Assembly (NCBI GenBank): GCA_028819835.1
Contig: JAPPKR010000094.1
Coordinates: forward strand, 1-19,253
Length of the DNA stretch: 19,253 nucleotides
Source: a bacterium
Lineage (GTDB): Bacteria > Actinomycetota > Acidimicrobiia > UBA5794 > ZC4RG35
Reading direction: 5' to 3'
The position numbers were made by a program, and so were the translations under genes. Positions 1 to 7,480 of the stretch are shown piece after piece; position 1 is the stretch's first letter, and each line of letters opens with the position of its first letter. The notes under the pieces are model-generated. The model was given only the letters and a program-made list of their open reading frames with translations, made no database searches and had not been told where the DNA came from.

Positions 1-992
1 GGCCGATCTCCACCCCGGAGTCCCCCAAACAACTCCTGCGGATCTCCGGCGACGAGTCCCTTCTTCAGGCCGCCGCCCGCCGGGTAATGGGGATGGAGGA
101 AGCCTCCGCTCCGGTGATGGTCACCAGCCGCTCCCTGGGACGCCGGTTAACCGAGCATCTTGAGGAGATCGGCTGTGCTCCCGCCGCGGTGCTAGCCGAG
201 CCGGTGGGCCGGAACACCGCCCCGGCCGCGATGGCCGCCGCCCTCTGGGCCGGCCCCGACGATCTCCTGCTGGGGCTTCCCACCGATCACTTGGTCGCCG
301 ATGTCGAGGCCTTCCGAGCCGCCATTCGGGAGGGAGTCTCCGCCGCGGAGCATGGAGAGTTGGTCATCTTCGGAATCCCACCCACACACCCCCATCCCGG
401 GCTGGGGTACATGGAGGTGGGCTCCGGCCAGGGGGTGAAGCGGGTCCGCAGGTTCGTGGAGAAGCCCGGTGTCGAGACCGCCAGCCAGATGGTGGATTCG
501 GGCGATTACCTGTGGAACGGCGGGATGTTCCTCGCCCGGGCGGCAGTGCTGCGAGAGACGATCGCCCGCCTGCTCCCCAGGGTGGCCGAGACGGTGGCCG
601 AGGCGTTCTCGGCCGCCGTGCGCGCGGAGGGCGGAGCGATCGACTTGGGGGACTGCTTCGAAGCGGCGCCGTCGGTCTCGGTGGCCAAGGGGCTGTGGGA
701 GCGGGCCGAACGGGTCCTGGCGGTGCGGATGGACGCCGGCTGGTCGGACATCGGGTCGTGGGAGGCCTTGGGAGAGGCGCTGGGGCGAGACGAACTGGGG
801 AATGTGGTGGGCGGATCAGCGGTGGTGGAGGCCGGCCGAGGCGTCCAGGTCCACTCGGAGGGGGCCAAGACCGCGGTGGTGGGGCTCTCGGATGTGGTGG
901 TGGCGGTCGCCAACGGAAGGGTGCTGGTCGCCAGCCGGAAGATGTGGGAGGAAGCCGGTGAGACGATTGAGCGGCTCGAGAGCCTCTTCTGA
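1..992 (+). CDS. manC: Mannose-1-phosphate guanylyltransferase, 5' partial
   Basis: Makes GDP-mannose from mannose-1-phosphate and GTP in the cytoplasm, the activated sugar for glycans and cell-envelope mannosides. The reading frame is already open at the left edge (codons from base 3), so the true start and the N-terminal GTP-binding signature lie outside. The first visible residues, PKQLLRISGDESLLQ, match the conserved family segment just after that signature, so the ATG at 87 is internal. Further support comes from EPVGRNTAPA, the FVEKP motif, WNGGMF and the C-terminal WSDIGSW. There is no fused phosphomannose isomerase domain, so this is the single-domain form. The stop lies inside the next gene, which begins at 958. 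The family assignment is secure; the exact nucleotide-sugar specificity is by family. Confidence 0.9.
   Translation, partial: PISTPESPKQLLRISGDESLLQAAARRVMGMEEASAPVMVTSRSLGRRLTEHLEEIGCAPAAVLAEPVGRNTAPAAMAAALWAGPDDLLLGLPTDHLVADVEAFRAAIREGVSAAEHGELVIFGIPPTHPHPGLGYMEVGSGQGVKRVRRFVEKPGVETASQMVDSGDYLWNGGMFLARAAVLRETIARLLPRVAETVAEAFSAAVRAEGGAIDLGDCFEAAPSVSVAKGLWERAERVLAVRMDAGWSDIGSWEALGEALGRDELGNVVGGSAVVEAGRGVQVHSEGAKTAVVGLSDVVVAVANGRVLVASRKMWEEAGETIERLESLF
946..952 (+). promoter_or_regulatory. Ribosome binding site for the cytochrome c gene
   Basis: GGGAGGA lies five bases before GTG 958, inside the 3' end of manC. It decides the start of the cytochrome c frame, which has no ATG start. Confidence 0.6.
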
Positions 993-1317
993 CCAGGCGG
1001 CGGCTACGCCAGGGCGCCGGATCGCCGTCCTGGCGCTACTCGTCGGGGTTGTGGCGGCCTGCTCCTCCCCACCCCCCGAGACCGCCACCGGACCTGAGTT
1101 GTACAGCGAACTGTGCTCCTCCTGCCACGGGGTTGGCCTGGAAGGAGACGTAGGCCCTCCCCTGGGCGTAGGCTCCCCGAGCGCCACCCTGCCCGATTCC
1201 TATCTGGTCACCTCCATCCGCCGCGGGATCGGGACCATGCCCTCTTTCGACCACCTGAGCGAAGATCAGGTGAACCGGCTGGTCGCCTTCCTTCGGGAGA
1301 TCCAGGCCGGACCATGA
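958..1317 (+). CDS. Membrane-anchored (lipoprotein) mono-haem cytochrome c
   Basis: Small class I cytochrome c of 119 aa, probably an electron carrier on the outer face of the cytoplasmic membrane. The start chosen is GTG 958, because GGGAGGA at 946-952 stands five bases upstream. A TTG at 967 is the alternative. The N-terminus has basic residues (RR near 20), a hydrophobic stretch of about residues 22-34 and a lipobox VAAC with Cys35, so lipid anchoring is predicted. The haem site is CSSCH at residues 53-57 and the likely axial methionine is Met94 in GTMPSF. The frame overlaps the end of manC by 35 bases and shares ATGA with menC, so it is probably translated together with the menaquinone genes. 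The redox partner cannot be told from sequence. Confidence 0.85.
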   Translation: MRRLSGSRASSDQAAATPGRRIAVLALLVGVVAACSSPPPETATGPELYSELCSSCHGVGLEGDVGPPLGVGSPSATLPDSYLVTSIRRGIGTMPSFDHLSEDQVNRLVAFLREIQAGP

Positions 1318-2306
1318 CTCCTCCACCGGATCGAGTTTTCACAGACGGCCCCCTGGCCGGTCTGGAGGCCTGGGCGGTGGCTATTCCGATGGAGCTTCGC
1401 TACCGGCGAATCGCCGAGCGGCGAGCGGTTCTCCTCCGGGGTCCGGCCGGATGGGGGGAGTTCTCGCCCTTCGATGAGTACGGCGACCTGGTGGCGGCCC
1501 GGTGGCTGGCCTCCGCCCTCGAGTCGGCCCTCGACCCCCTTCCGGCGCCGGTGCGAGACCGGATACCGGTGAACGTCACGGTCCCTCCCGTCCCCGCCCC
1601 CCAGGCCGCAGCGCTGGTGCGGGACTCGGGATGCCGGACCGCCAAGGTGAAGGTGGCAGAACCCGGCCAGGACTTCTCAGATGACCTGTCCAGGGTGGCC
1701 GCGGTGAGAGAGGCCCTGGGGGAGGGGGGGTTCCTGCGGGTCGACGTCAACGGCGCCTGGGAGGTGGACGAGGCCGAGGAGCGCCTCCGCCACCTGGAGG
1801 AATTCGGCCTCCAGTACGCCGAGCAACCCTGCGCCACCCTCTCCGAACTCGCCGAGTTGCGCCGGAGGACCGGTGTGCCGATCGCAGCCGACGAGTCCAT
1901 ACGCTCCGGCGCCTCACCGGAACAGATCGCATCCTCCGGGGCCGCCGACGTCCTGGTGATAAAGGTCCAGCCGATGGGAGGGGTCCGCCCGATGCTGGAG
2001 TGGGCTTCCCGGACGGGACTGGCGGTGGTGCCCTCCTCGGCGCTCGAGACCTCGGTGGGACTCGCCGCCGGGTTGGCCGCCGCCGCATTCCTGCCGGAAC
2101 TCCCCTATGCCTGCGGGCTGGCCACCTCCTCGCTCCTGGCAGGAGACGTGGTCCGCCGCCCGCTCGCCCCTGATGGGGGAGAGATACACCTTCGCCGCCC
2201 GGAGCCCGCGCCGGAGTTGCTGGAGAGATGGCGCCCCCCCGACGATGTAGCCTCTCAGATGATCGACCGCACCGAGAGGTCCGCCGCCTTGCTGCGTTGC
2301 CTATGA
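1314..2306 (+). CDS. menC: o-Succinylbenzoate synthase
   Basis: Dehydrates SHCHC to o-succinylbenzoate in menaquinone synthesis, in the cytoplasm. The protein has 330 aa and belongs to the enolase superfamily. The catalytic lysine pair motif is KVK at residues 111-113. The metal ligands are Asp144 (VDVNGAW), Glu170 (YAEQP) and Asp193 (AADES), and the second catalytic lysine is Lys217 (VIKVQP). All expected acid/base residues are present, so the enzyme looks active. Start ATG 1314 overlaps the stop of the cytochrome gene (ATGA) and the stop overlaps the start of menD (ATGA), so translation is probably coupled. Superfamily members such as dipeptide epimerases look similar, but the position directly before menD settles the call. 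Confidence 0.9.
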   Translation: MTPPPDRVFTDGPLAGLEAWAVAIPMELRYRRIAERRAVLLRGPAGWGEFSPFDEYGDLVAARWLASALESALDPLPAPVRDRIPVNVTVPPVPAPQAAALVRDSGCRTAKVKVAEPGQDFSDDLSRVAAVREALGEGGFLRVDVNGAWEVDEAEERLRHLEEFGLQYAEQPCATLSELAELRRRTGVPIAADESIRSGASPEQIASSGAADVLVIKVQPMGGVRPMLEWASRTGLAVVPSSALETSVGLAAGLAAAAFLPELPYACGLATSSLLAGDVVRRPLAPDGGEIHLRRPEPAPELLERWRPPDDVASQMIDRTERSAALLRCL

Positions 2307-4027
2307 AGCCGCCCCACCCCAACCCTTCCGTGGCTATGGCCGAAGTGGTGGTGGATGAACTGGTCAGGGGAGGTGCGACCCGCTTCACGGTGTCTCCGGG
2401 GTCCCGGTCGGCCGCTCTGGCCAGGGCTGCGCAGGAGCATCCGGGGGCGGAGGTGGCGGTCCTCACCGACGAACGGTCGGCGGCCTACTTCGCGATGGGC
2501 GCCGGCCGGGCGAGCGGAGTCCCGGCAGCGGTGATCACCACCTCGGGGACCGCGGTGGCCAACCTCTTTCCGGGTGTGGTGGAAGCCGACGCCTCCGGCG
2601 TTCCCCTCATCCTGCTAACCGCCGACCGGCCTCCGGAGATGCGGGAGACCGGCGCCAACCAGACAATCGACCAGTTGAAGCTGTTCGGAGAGACGGTCAG
2701 GTGGTTCTGGGAGGCGGGGCCGGCCGAGGACCGTCCGGATTCGAACGCCTACTGGAGGGCGTCGACAGCCCGGGCGGTGGCCGAGGCGCGGGGGTGGGGA
2801 GGTCGACCAGGTCCTGTGCACCTCAACTTGAGCTTTAGAGAACCTACCGCTCCGGTGTCCGATGACGGGCGCTCGATAGCAGAGTCCTTCGGCTCGGCGA
2901 CCGAGGGGCGTCCGGACGGGCGACCATGGATCACCGCGCTCCGGGCCCCGGAACCAGACCTCTCCTTCCTGGAGGAGGTGCAGCAGGCGCGGCGAGGGGT
3001 GGTCGTGGTGGGGGAAGGAGCGGAGGGGTCGGCGATCTTCGCCCGTCTGGCGGAGCAACTGGGATGGCCGCTGGTGGCGGAGGCGCTGTCCGGCGCCCGC
3101 CGGCCGCCGGCGATCTCCTCCTATCACCACCTCCTCGCGGCCTTGCCGGCGGCCCTGAAGCCCGACCTGGCGCTGTGTTTCGGAAAAACCGGGCTCAGCA
3201 CCAGCCTGGCGGCTGTCCTATCAGACCCGTCTGTCACCCAGGTGGTGGCAGGCGCCCCCGGGCGGTGGGCCGATCCGGACCGGGCGGTCACTCACATGGC
3301 GGCGGGCCCGGCCCCGGCTGTGGCCCGAGCGCTCCTGGACCGGGTGGGGGAGGGGAGAAGAGACCCCGAGTGGCTGGCGATGTGGCAGGAGGCCGAATCC
3401 GCATGCCGGGCGGTCCTCGACGACACCCTGGACCATGACGATCTTCCCTCCGAGCCCCGTACGGCTCGCGACCTCGCCGCATTGTCGCTCGACACGCTCG
3501 TGGTGGGATCCTCCCTGCCGATCAGGGAAGTGGAGATGTTCGCTCACACCACGCCCGCCAGGGTGCTCGGCAACCGGGGAGCATCCGGGATCGACGGGCT
3601 GGTGTCCACCGCTCTGGGGGCGGCCTGGGCCAGGCCGGGCCGGGTGGCCTGTCTCACCGGGGACCTGGCGCTTCTCCACGACTCCAACGGGTTTCTGGTG
3701 GACGAACGTCCATCATGTGTGCTGGTGGTGGTCAACAACGACGGTGGCGGGATTTTCAACTTCCTGCCCCACGCGCGGCATCCGCACTTCGAGAAGTTGT
3801 TCGGAACTCCGCACGGGCGTGACTTCGAAGCGCTGGCCTCCTTCCACGAACTCGGCTACCGGGGGGTCGAGCGAGCCTCGGAACTCGCCCCGGCGGTGGA
3901 GGCAGGACTGGCCGAAGGGGGCGTCTGGCTGGCGGAGGTGCGCACCCACCGAGAGGATACCGAACGACTCCACCGGCGCATCGCAGAGGAGACCGCCCGC
4001 CGCCTCACGTCAATCCTCGGCAATTGA
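2303..4027 (+). CDS. menD: 2-Succinyl-5-enolpyruvyl-6-hydroxy-3-cyclohexene-1-carboxylate synthase
   Basis: Thiamine-diphosphate enzyme that joins isochorismate and 2-oxoglutarate to give SEPHCHK, the committed step of menaquinone synthesis. The protein has 574 aa, close to the family norm. ATG 2303 is chosen because it forms ATGA with the menC stop and gives the standard N-terminus; an in-frame ATG at 2228 lies inside menC and is rejected. Visible motifs are SPGSR (Arg35, substrate binding in the family), the cofactor-activating Glu57 in TDERSAA, and the C-terminal diphosphate/Mg site GDLALLHDSNGF followed by NNDGGGIFNFLP. It is the last gene of the coupled run. The substrate isochorismate would come from MenF, encoded on the opposite strand about 1.1 kb away. 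Confidence 0.96.
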   Translation: MKPPHPNPSVAMAEVVVDELVRGGATRFTVSPGSRSAALARAAQEHPGAEVAVLTDERSAAYFAMGAGRASGVPAAVITTSGTAVANLFPGVVEADASGVPLILLTADRPPEMRETGANQTIDQLKLFGETVRWFWEAGPAEDRPDSNAYWRASTARAVAEARGWGGRPGPVHLNLSFREPTAPVSDDGRSIAESFGSATEGRPDGRPWITALRAPEPDLSFLEEVQQARRGVVVVGEGAEGSAIFARLAEQLGWPLVAEALSGARRPPAISSYHHLLAALPAALKPDLALCFGKTGLSTSLAAVLSDPSVTQVVAGAPGRWADPDRAVTHMAAGPAPAVARALLDRVGEGRRDPEWLAMWQEAESACRAVLDDTLDHDDLPSEPRTARDLAALSLDTLVVGSSLPIREVEMFAHTTPARVLGNRGASGIDGLVSTALGAAWARPGRVACLTGDLALLHDSNGFLVDERPSCVLVVVNNDGGGIFNFLPHARHPHFEKLFGTPHGRDFEALASFHELGYRGVERASELAPAVEAGLAEGGVWLAEVRTHREDTERLHRRIAEETARRLTSILGN

Positions 4028-4293
4028 GCCTCCTTTCCTGAAATGTGACGTCGTTCGGACCGGGCGACCAGCCAACTCTGACAGGCGGCGAGCCATCCGG
4101 GCGGGGCCGCGTCGAGGGCAACGCGGAGTGGGGCACCTTCCACCATGATCAGATCAAGGTGTTTCCTCCCTGGTTGTAGTCCTGTGGATGGATTGGCAGC
4201 GACATTGGTTGCGGTGTCGGCGGGGAGGCAGTCGTTACCATGACTTTCAGTGCGGCTCGTAGCGTGCGATGCCTACCTTGGAACAGGAGGTTT
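4028..4293. other. Intergenic region after menD
   Basis: No convincing gene was found in these 266 bases. A small hairpin, CCGCGT (4107-4112) with ACGCGG (4121-4126) and an 8-base loop, follows menD without a T-run, so it is a weak terminator candidate at best. The promoter of the following membrane protein should lie here, but no clear -35/-10 pair was seen. Confidence 0.4.
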
Positions 4294-4296
4294 GTG

Positions 4297-5009
4297 ATGG
4301 GAGCGAAGACGGTAATCAAGTTCACGGGGGTGGCACTGGTCCTGGGGGGTCTGCTGGGGGTGGTCCTCCCGTTTATTCGCCCGGGCGGTCTGATCGTCGA
4401 GCCCTTGGAGCGAGCGTCGCCGCTCCTCGAGCGGGTGCAGGTGCTGGCTGAGAAGGCCACGTTTACGCACACCTCGTCGCTTCTTGGCTCCTTGGGGCTG
4501 TTCCTGCTGATATTCGGTCTCTTCGGGGTGCGGCGCGCGCTGGGCGAGGGGACTATGAAGCGTGTGCTGGTCACTCTCGGGGTCTTCCTTGTCGCCTTTG
4601 GCGCCATCGGGTTGGCTTTTGGTCACGGGCTGAACCACATCATTGCCCACACCATCAATCATGGGGGCGGCGGTAACCCGAGGACCCTTTTCACCATTGC
4701 AGTGACCGTTCAGGCGGTGAAGGCCGGCATCGTCATCATTTCCGGTTACGGGTACCTCTTGGGGTTCGCCGCCATCGCGGCGGGTCTATCCCTTCACTTC
4801 TCCTCGGGGCTCCACCGTCGGCTGGCCGTCCTGGTGTGCGTGCTAGGGGTGGCCCCGCGCTGGTCTCGCTGCTGATCGGCGACCACTTCCACGACCTGGC
4901 CGGCACCTTCTACACTCTGGCCGACTACGGCACCATGCCACTGAACCTGTGGGCGCTCATCCTCGGCGTAGCCATGACCCGAGGGCACCCCAGCCTGACG
5001 CCGGGATAA
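4297..5009 (+). pseudogene. Polytopic membrane protein with histidine stripe, frameshifted
   Basis: Unrecognised integral membrane protein. ATG 4297 is chosen because AGGAGG at 4285-4290 precedes it (GTG 4294 is an alternative). Hydrophobic segments lie near residues 7-27, 59-79, 88-108, 131-167 and 175-185. The frame then stops at 4875, but from about 4857 the frame one base back stays open to TAA 5007. It encodes a sensible continuation beginning ALVSLLIGDHFHD and including the hydrophobic stretch NLWALILGVAM. One base appears to be missing near the GGCCCC at 4851-4856, and restoring it gives about 237 aa. A sequencing error and a true mutation are both possible. Four histidines (110, 114, 118, 122) are spaced exactly four apart. 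No function can be assigned. Confidence 0.65.
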
Positions 5010-5046
5010 GAAGGGGAACGAAGGAAGAGGACTACTGCCGACCGTT

Positions 5047-5109
5047 CCCAGGGGGTTGGGCGATGTCCCTGGTCGGGGACTCTCGGTAGGACACAAACAA
5101 CCCCCTGGG
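5047..5109. terminator. 12-bp inverted repeat between convergent genes
   Basis: CCCAGGGGGTTG at 5047-5058 is exactly complementary to CAACCCCCTGGG at 5098-5109. The 39-base loop contains a second small stem, GTCCC and GGGAC. It lies between the convergent membrane protein gene and menF, where a two-way terminator is expected. The long loop and missing T-run are unusual for an intrinsic terminator. Confidence 0.5.
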
Positions 5110-5175
5110 GGCGAACTGCCTTACGACCTGGCTGTGCATGCGCGACTGATCTCGTCCCGGACCTGGCGGGACAGG

Positions 5176-6399
5176 CTAGGCGCGGAGGTCGAGGGCGTTG
5201 GTCATCGTCCGGAGCTTGAGCCGGGTCTCGGCCAACTCCTCCTCAGGCAGTGACCCGGCCACGATTCCGGCGCCCGCGTAGAGACGAGCCCCCGTTTGGT
5301 TGAGTTGCGCGCAGCGGAGGGCGATGGCCCACTCCCCGTCGCCGGCCGAGTCGAACCACCCCACCGGACCGGCGTACCTTCCCCGGTCGATCCTCTCCAG
5401 CCCGGCGATGGCCTCCATTGCGCCTTGGCGCGGGACCCCGCCCACCGCGGCGGTGGGGTGAAGGCGGTGCACGACTTCGAAACTCGACAGCCCTTCGGCC
5501 AAAAGGCCCGTGAAGTGAGTGGAGAGATGGCGCAGATTGACCAGTTCGCGGAGGGTCGGCTCGGGGTTTCGATCCAGCCGGGAACACACCTCTCGGAGAG
5601 ATCCCTCCACCGAACGGGCGGTCAACTCGTGCTCCAGGAGGTCCTTCTCCGATTCAAGGAGACGGCGGGCCAGATGTTCGTCGCGAACGGGGTCGGGGTG
5701 GCGGGGAGCGGTGCCGGCCAGGGCCACCGACTCGACCTCTCTGCCCGACTGCTTCAGCAGGAGTTCGGGACTGGCGCCCACCAGGCCGTCCACCAGGAAG
5801 GTGAAGCACTCCGGGAAGGATCGGTGCAGCCTCCGGAGAAGCCGGCGCACACCGAAGGGGGACTTGCTCCACACCTCGACGTCCCGGGCCAGCACCACCT
5901 TCTGCAAGCGGCCCGCCTCGATCAGCCGCAGCGCCCGGGCCACAGACTCCATCCACTCCCAGTCCGGATGGGAGGGACCCACGTAACGGGGCCGATCGGG
6001 CGTCCCTTCTCCGGGTGCGGACCCTGTGGCAGACACCGGGAACCCTGTATCTCCAATGGTGGTGACCCAGGAGCGGCCCGTCCTCCGACCCACCACCACC
6101 GCCGGGACCGCCACCACCGAACCAGACTCCTGCGGATCGAAGGTGAAGGAGGCGAATCCCACCGGCCCGCTCCCCACCTCGGACACCGGGTCGTCGACCT
6201 CCGTTCCGGCCAGCCAGTCGCGCCACGCGTCCCGGGCCCTGAGAAAGCGTCCTTCCCCCACCCCCGGATCGAAGCGCAACGCCTCGCCGTACCCCTCCAG
6301 GGAGAAGTCCCCGATCATCCAGGCAAAGGACGGAGAACGGAGCCGCTCGGTCGGGAGTTCGCTGGCTTCAAGGGGAACAGAGCGAACCAGGGGACTCAC
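5176..6399 (-). CDS. menF: Isochorismate synthase
   Basis: Converts chorismate to isochorismate, the entry step of menaquinone synthesis, in a Mg-dependent reaction in the cytoplasm. The protein has 407 aa with a variable N-terminal part and the chorismate-binding domain from about residue 145. Motifs are KVVLAR (Lys167, the general base position), ASPELLL 209-215, LAGTA 228-231 (typical of isochorismate rather than anthranilate synthases), the HEL motif with Glu258, HPTAAVGG 314-321, RYAGPVGW 341-348 and GAGIVAGS 376-383. Its start codon overlaps the stop of the upstream regulator-like gene (ATGA). A salicylate or siderophore role (DhbC/EntC type) is possible by sequence alone, but menC and menD next door favour menaquinone. 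Confidence 0.93.
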   Translation of the reverse strand: MSPLVRSVPLEASELPTERLRSPSFAWMIGDFSLEGYGEALRFDPGVGEGRFLRARDAWRDWLAGTEVDDPVSEVGSGPVGFASFTFDPQESGSVVAVPAVVVGRRTGRSWVTTIGDTGFPVSATGSAPGEGTPDRPRYVGPSHPDWEWMESVARALRLIEAGRLQKVVLARDVEVWSKSPFGVRRLLRRLHRSFPECFTFLVDGLVGASPELLLKQSGREVESVALAGTAPRHPDPVRDEHLARRLLESEKDLLEHELTARSVEGSLREVCSRLDRNPEPTLRELVNLRHLSTHFTGLLAEGLSSFEVVHRLHPTAAVGGVPRQGAMEAIAGLERIDRGRYAGPVGWFDSAGDGEWAIALRCAQLNQTGARLYAGAGIVAGSLPEEELAETRLKLRTMTNALDLRA

Positions 6400-6899
6400 A
6401 GGACGATGGGCTTCTCCAACGCGGCCCGGGCGGCCTGCAGGAGCATCCTCCGAAAGTGCCCCGCCACCAACTCGCCGGCCGCGCCCATCATGGCCTGGTA
6501 CGCCTCCACCAACTGTTCGGAAGCCTCGTGATCGGACCCGGCGCTGTACTCCACCGAATCTCGCACGAACCGCACGAAGACCTCCACCGTCCGCTCCGCC
6601 ACCGGACGCATGGCCTCGTCCATCTGGGTGGCCAGCGCCATCAACTCGTCAAGAGGCACGCCTCTCTCCAAGAGCAACTTGCCAGCCCGCAGCGCGGTGG
6701 CGTCCTCGCCGCTGTAGAGCCTGGTGGGGGAGACGCTCTCAGGGATGAGGATTCCAAGCCTCTCCAGCGCCTCCAGGACGGTGACGGGGAGTCCCGACGC
6801 CGCCGACAACGCTTCCAGATCCAGCATCCCCGATCCAGCACCGCCTTCCAGCAGGGCCTCGTGGATTGCGCGGTCCCAGGGGTCTAGGCGGCCGGACAC
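6396..6899 (-). CDS. MerR-like / adenylate-cyclase-regulatory-like helical protein
   Basis: Putative regulator of 167 aa with GTG start at 6899. Residues of about 25-52 (LEALSAASGLPVTVLEALERLG) read as a helix-turn-helix. They are followed by a short wing and RLYSGEDATALRAGKLLLERG, the pattern of MerR N-terminal domains (usually YSEEDV..L) and also of the N-terminal regulatory domain of some actinobacterial adenylate cyclases. The remaining part is long helices without cysteines or a recognisable ligand domain. It sits between sufE (21-base gap) and menF (ATGA overlap), so it is co-transcribed and probably translationally coupled with menF. A link to control of menaquinone or sulfur genes is inference. 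DNA binding has not been shown by any motif beyond the fold-like pattern. Confidence 0.6.
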   Translation of the reverse strand: MSGRLDPWDRAIHEALLEGGAGSGMLDLEALSAASGLPVTVLEALERLGILIPESVSPTRLYSGEDATALRAGKLLLERGVPLDELMALATQMDEAMRPVAERTVEVFVRFVRDSVEYSAGSDHEASEQLVEAYQAMMGAAGELVAGHFRRMLLQAARAALEKPIVL

Positions 6900-6920
6900 G
6901 ATCTCAGCACCGATCGAGCT

Positions 6921-7361
6921 TCAGGCAGCCTGCTCCAGATGTCTTCTGACCTGGTTCTTCAACGTGGCCACGATCGCACCCATTCCCCGCAGGCGGAGCG
7001 GCGAGACCACCTCCTCCAGACCCACGCCGTAATAGAAGTCCTCGGGCAGATCCAGCACCGCCTGGGCGGACTCGCCGTCCAGTCCCACCGCCAGCAACCC
7101 GGCGTACCCGCGGATGGTGGGAGAATGGGGAGGCGCGTCGAAGAAGATCCTCACCGTCTGGTCGCCTTCCAGGCGAGTGGCCAGGAAAAAGGGGGTTTGA
7201 CACTCGACCACTCGCTCCAACTGGTCCTTCATCTCACCGTGGTACTCCGGCGGGAGAGGCGGAAGCGTGCGGGAGAAATCCAGCAGCGCATGCCCGCGTA
7301 TCGACCGGGGAGTGTTCTTCAGCAGGGTGAGCGTCCGCTCCAAGCGGGCGGGAAGGGCCAT
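6921..7361 (-). CDS. sufE: SufE-like Fe-S / sulfur acceptor protein
   Basis: SufE family sulfur acceptor, normally taking persulfide sulfur from a cysteine desulfurase or rhodanese-type donor for Fe-S cluster assembly. With ATG 7361 the product has 146 aa, the usual family size. Longer in-frame starts up to 7544 would run through the divergent promoter and are unlikely, and ATG 7376 overlaps the proposed -10. The persulfide-carrying cysteine is Cys54 in VVECQTPFFL, at the position of the GCQS cysteine in E. coli SufE. The family core continues with FFDAPPHSPTIRGYAGLL. A rhodanese gene runs divergently next to it, and SufE-like and SseA-type genes are also neighbours in mycobacteria, so the two proteins may work as a pair. 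A specific partner remains inference. Confidence 0.85.
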   Translation of the reverse strand: MALPARLERTLTLLKNTPRSIRGHALLDFSRTLPPLPPEYHGEMKDQLERVVECQTPFFLATRLEGDQTVRIFFDAPPHSPTIRGYAGLLAVGLDGESAQAVLDLPEDFYYGVGLEEVVSPLRLRGMGAIVATLKNQVRRHLEQAA

Positions 7362-7371
7362 GATCCGAGGA

Positions 7372-7380
7372 ATCATAACA
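7372..7380 (-). promoter_or_regulatory. Extended -10 promoter element for sufE
   Basis: On the - strand the bases read TGT then TATGAT (7377 to 7372), an extended -10 element. A transcript start about seven bases on would lie only a few bases before ATG 7361, giving a nearly leaderless mRNA. No good -35 is seen. Confidence 0.45.
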
Positions 7381-7388
7381 CTGCCCGG

Positions 7389-7413
7389 TACGGGAATACT
7401 CACAGTACCCGTA
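7389..7413. promoter_or_regulatory. Dyad symmetry in the sufE / sulfurtransferase divergent promoter
   Basis: Outer arms TACGGG (7389-7394) and CCCGTA (7408-7413) and inner arms TACT (7397-7400) and AGTA (7404-7407) are complementary around the centre CAC, with two unpaired A's at 7395-7396. It overlaps the -35 side of the proposed sufE promoter. Both an operator and a small RNA hairpin are possible. Confidence 0.45.
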
Positions 7414-7480
7414 GGGTTAAAGCCTAAGTAGCAACACCGACCCGATCTTTCCCCTGCAACCTCAACCCGGAGAAATGAGC

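Noticed and set aside
2228..2302. Longer N-terminus for MenD from ATG 2228
   Set aside because: It would overlap menC by about 80 bases, and the extra residues do not match the family. ATG 2303 gives the normal beginning and an ATGA junction.
4850..4860. Programmed -1 frameshift in the membrane protein
   Set aside because: No slippery heptamer or clear downstream structure was seen. A lost base in the C-run is simpler.
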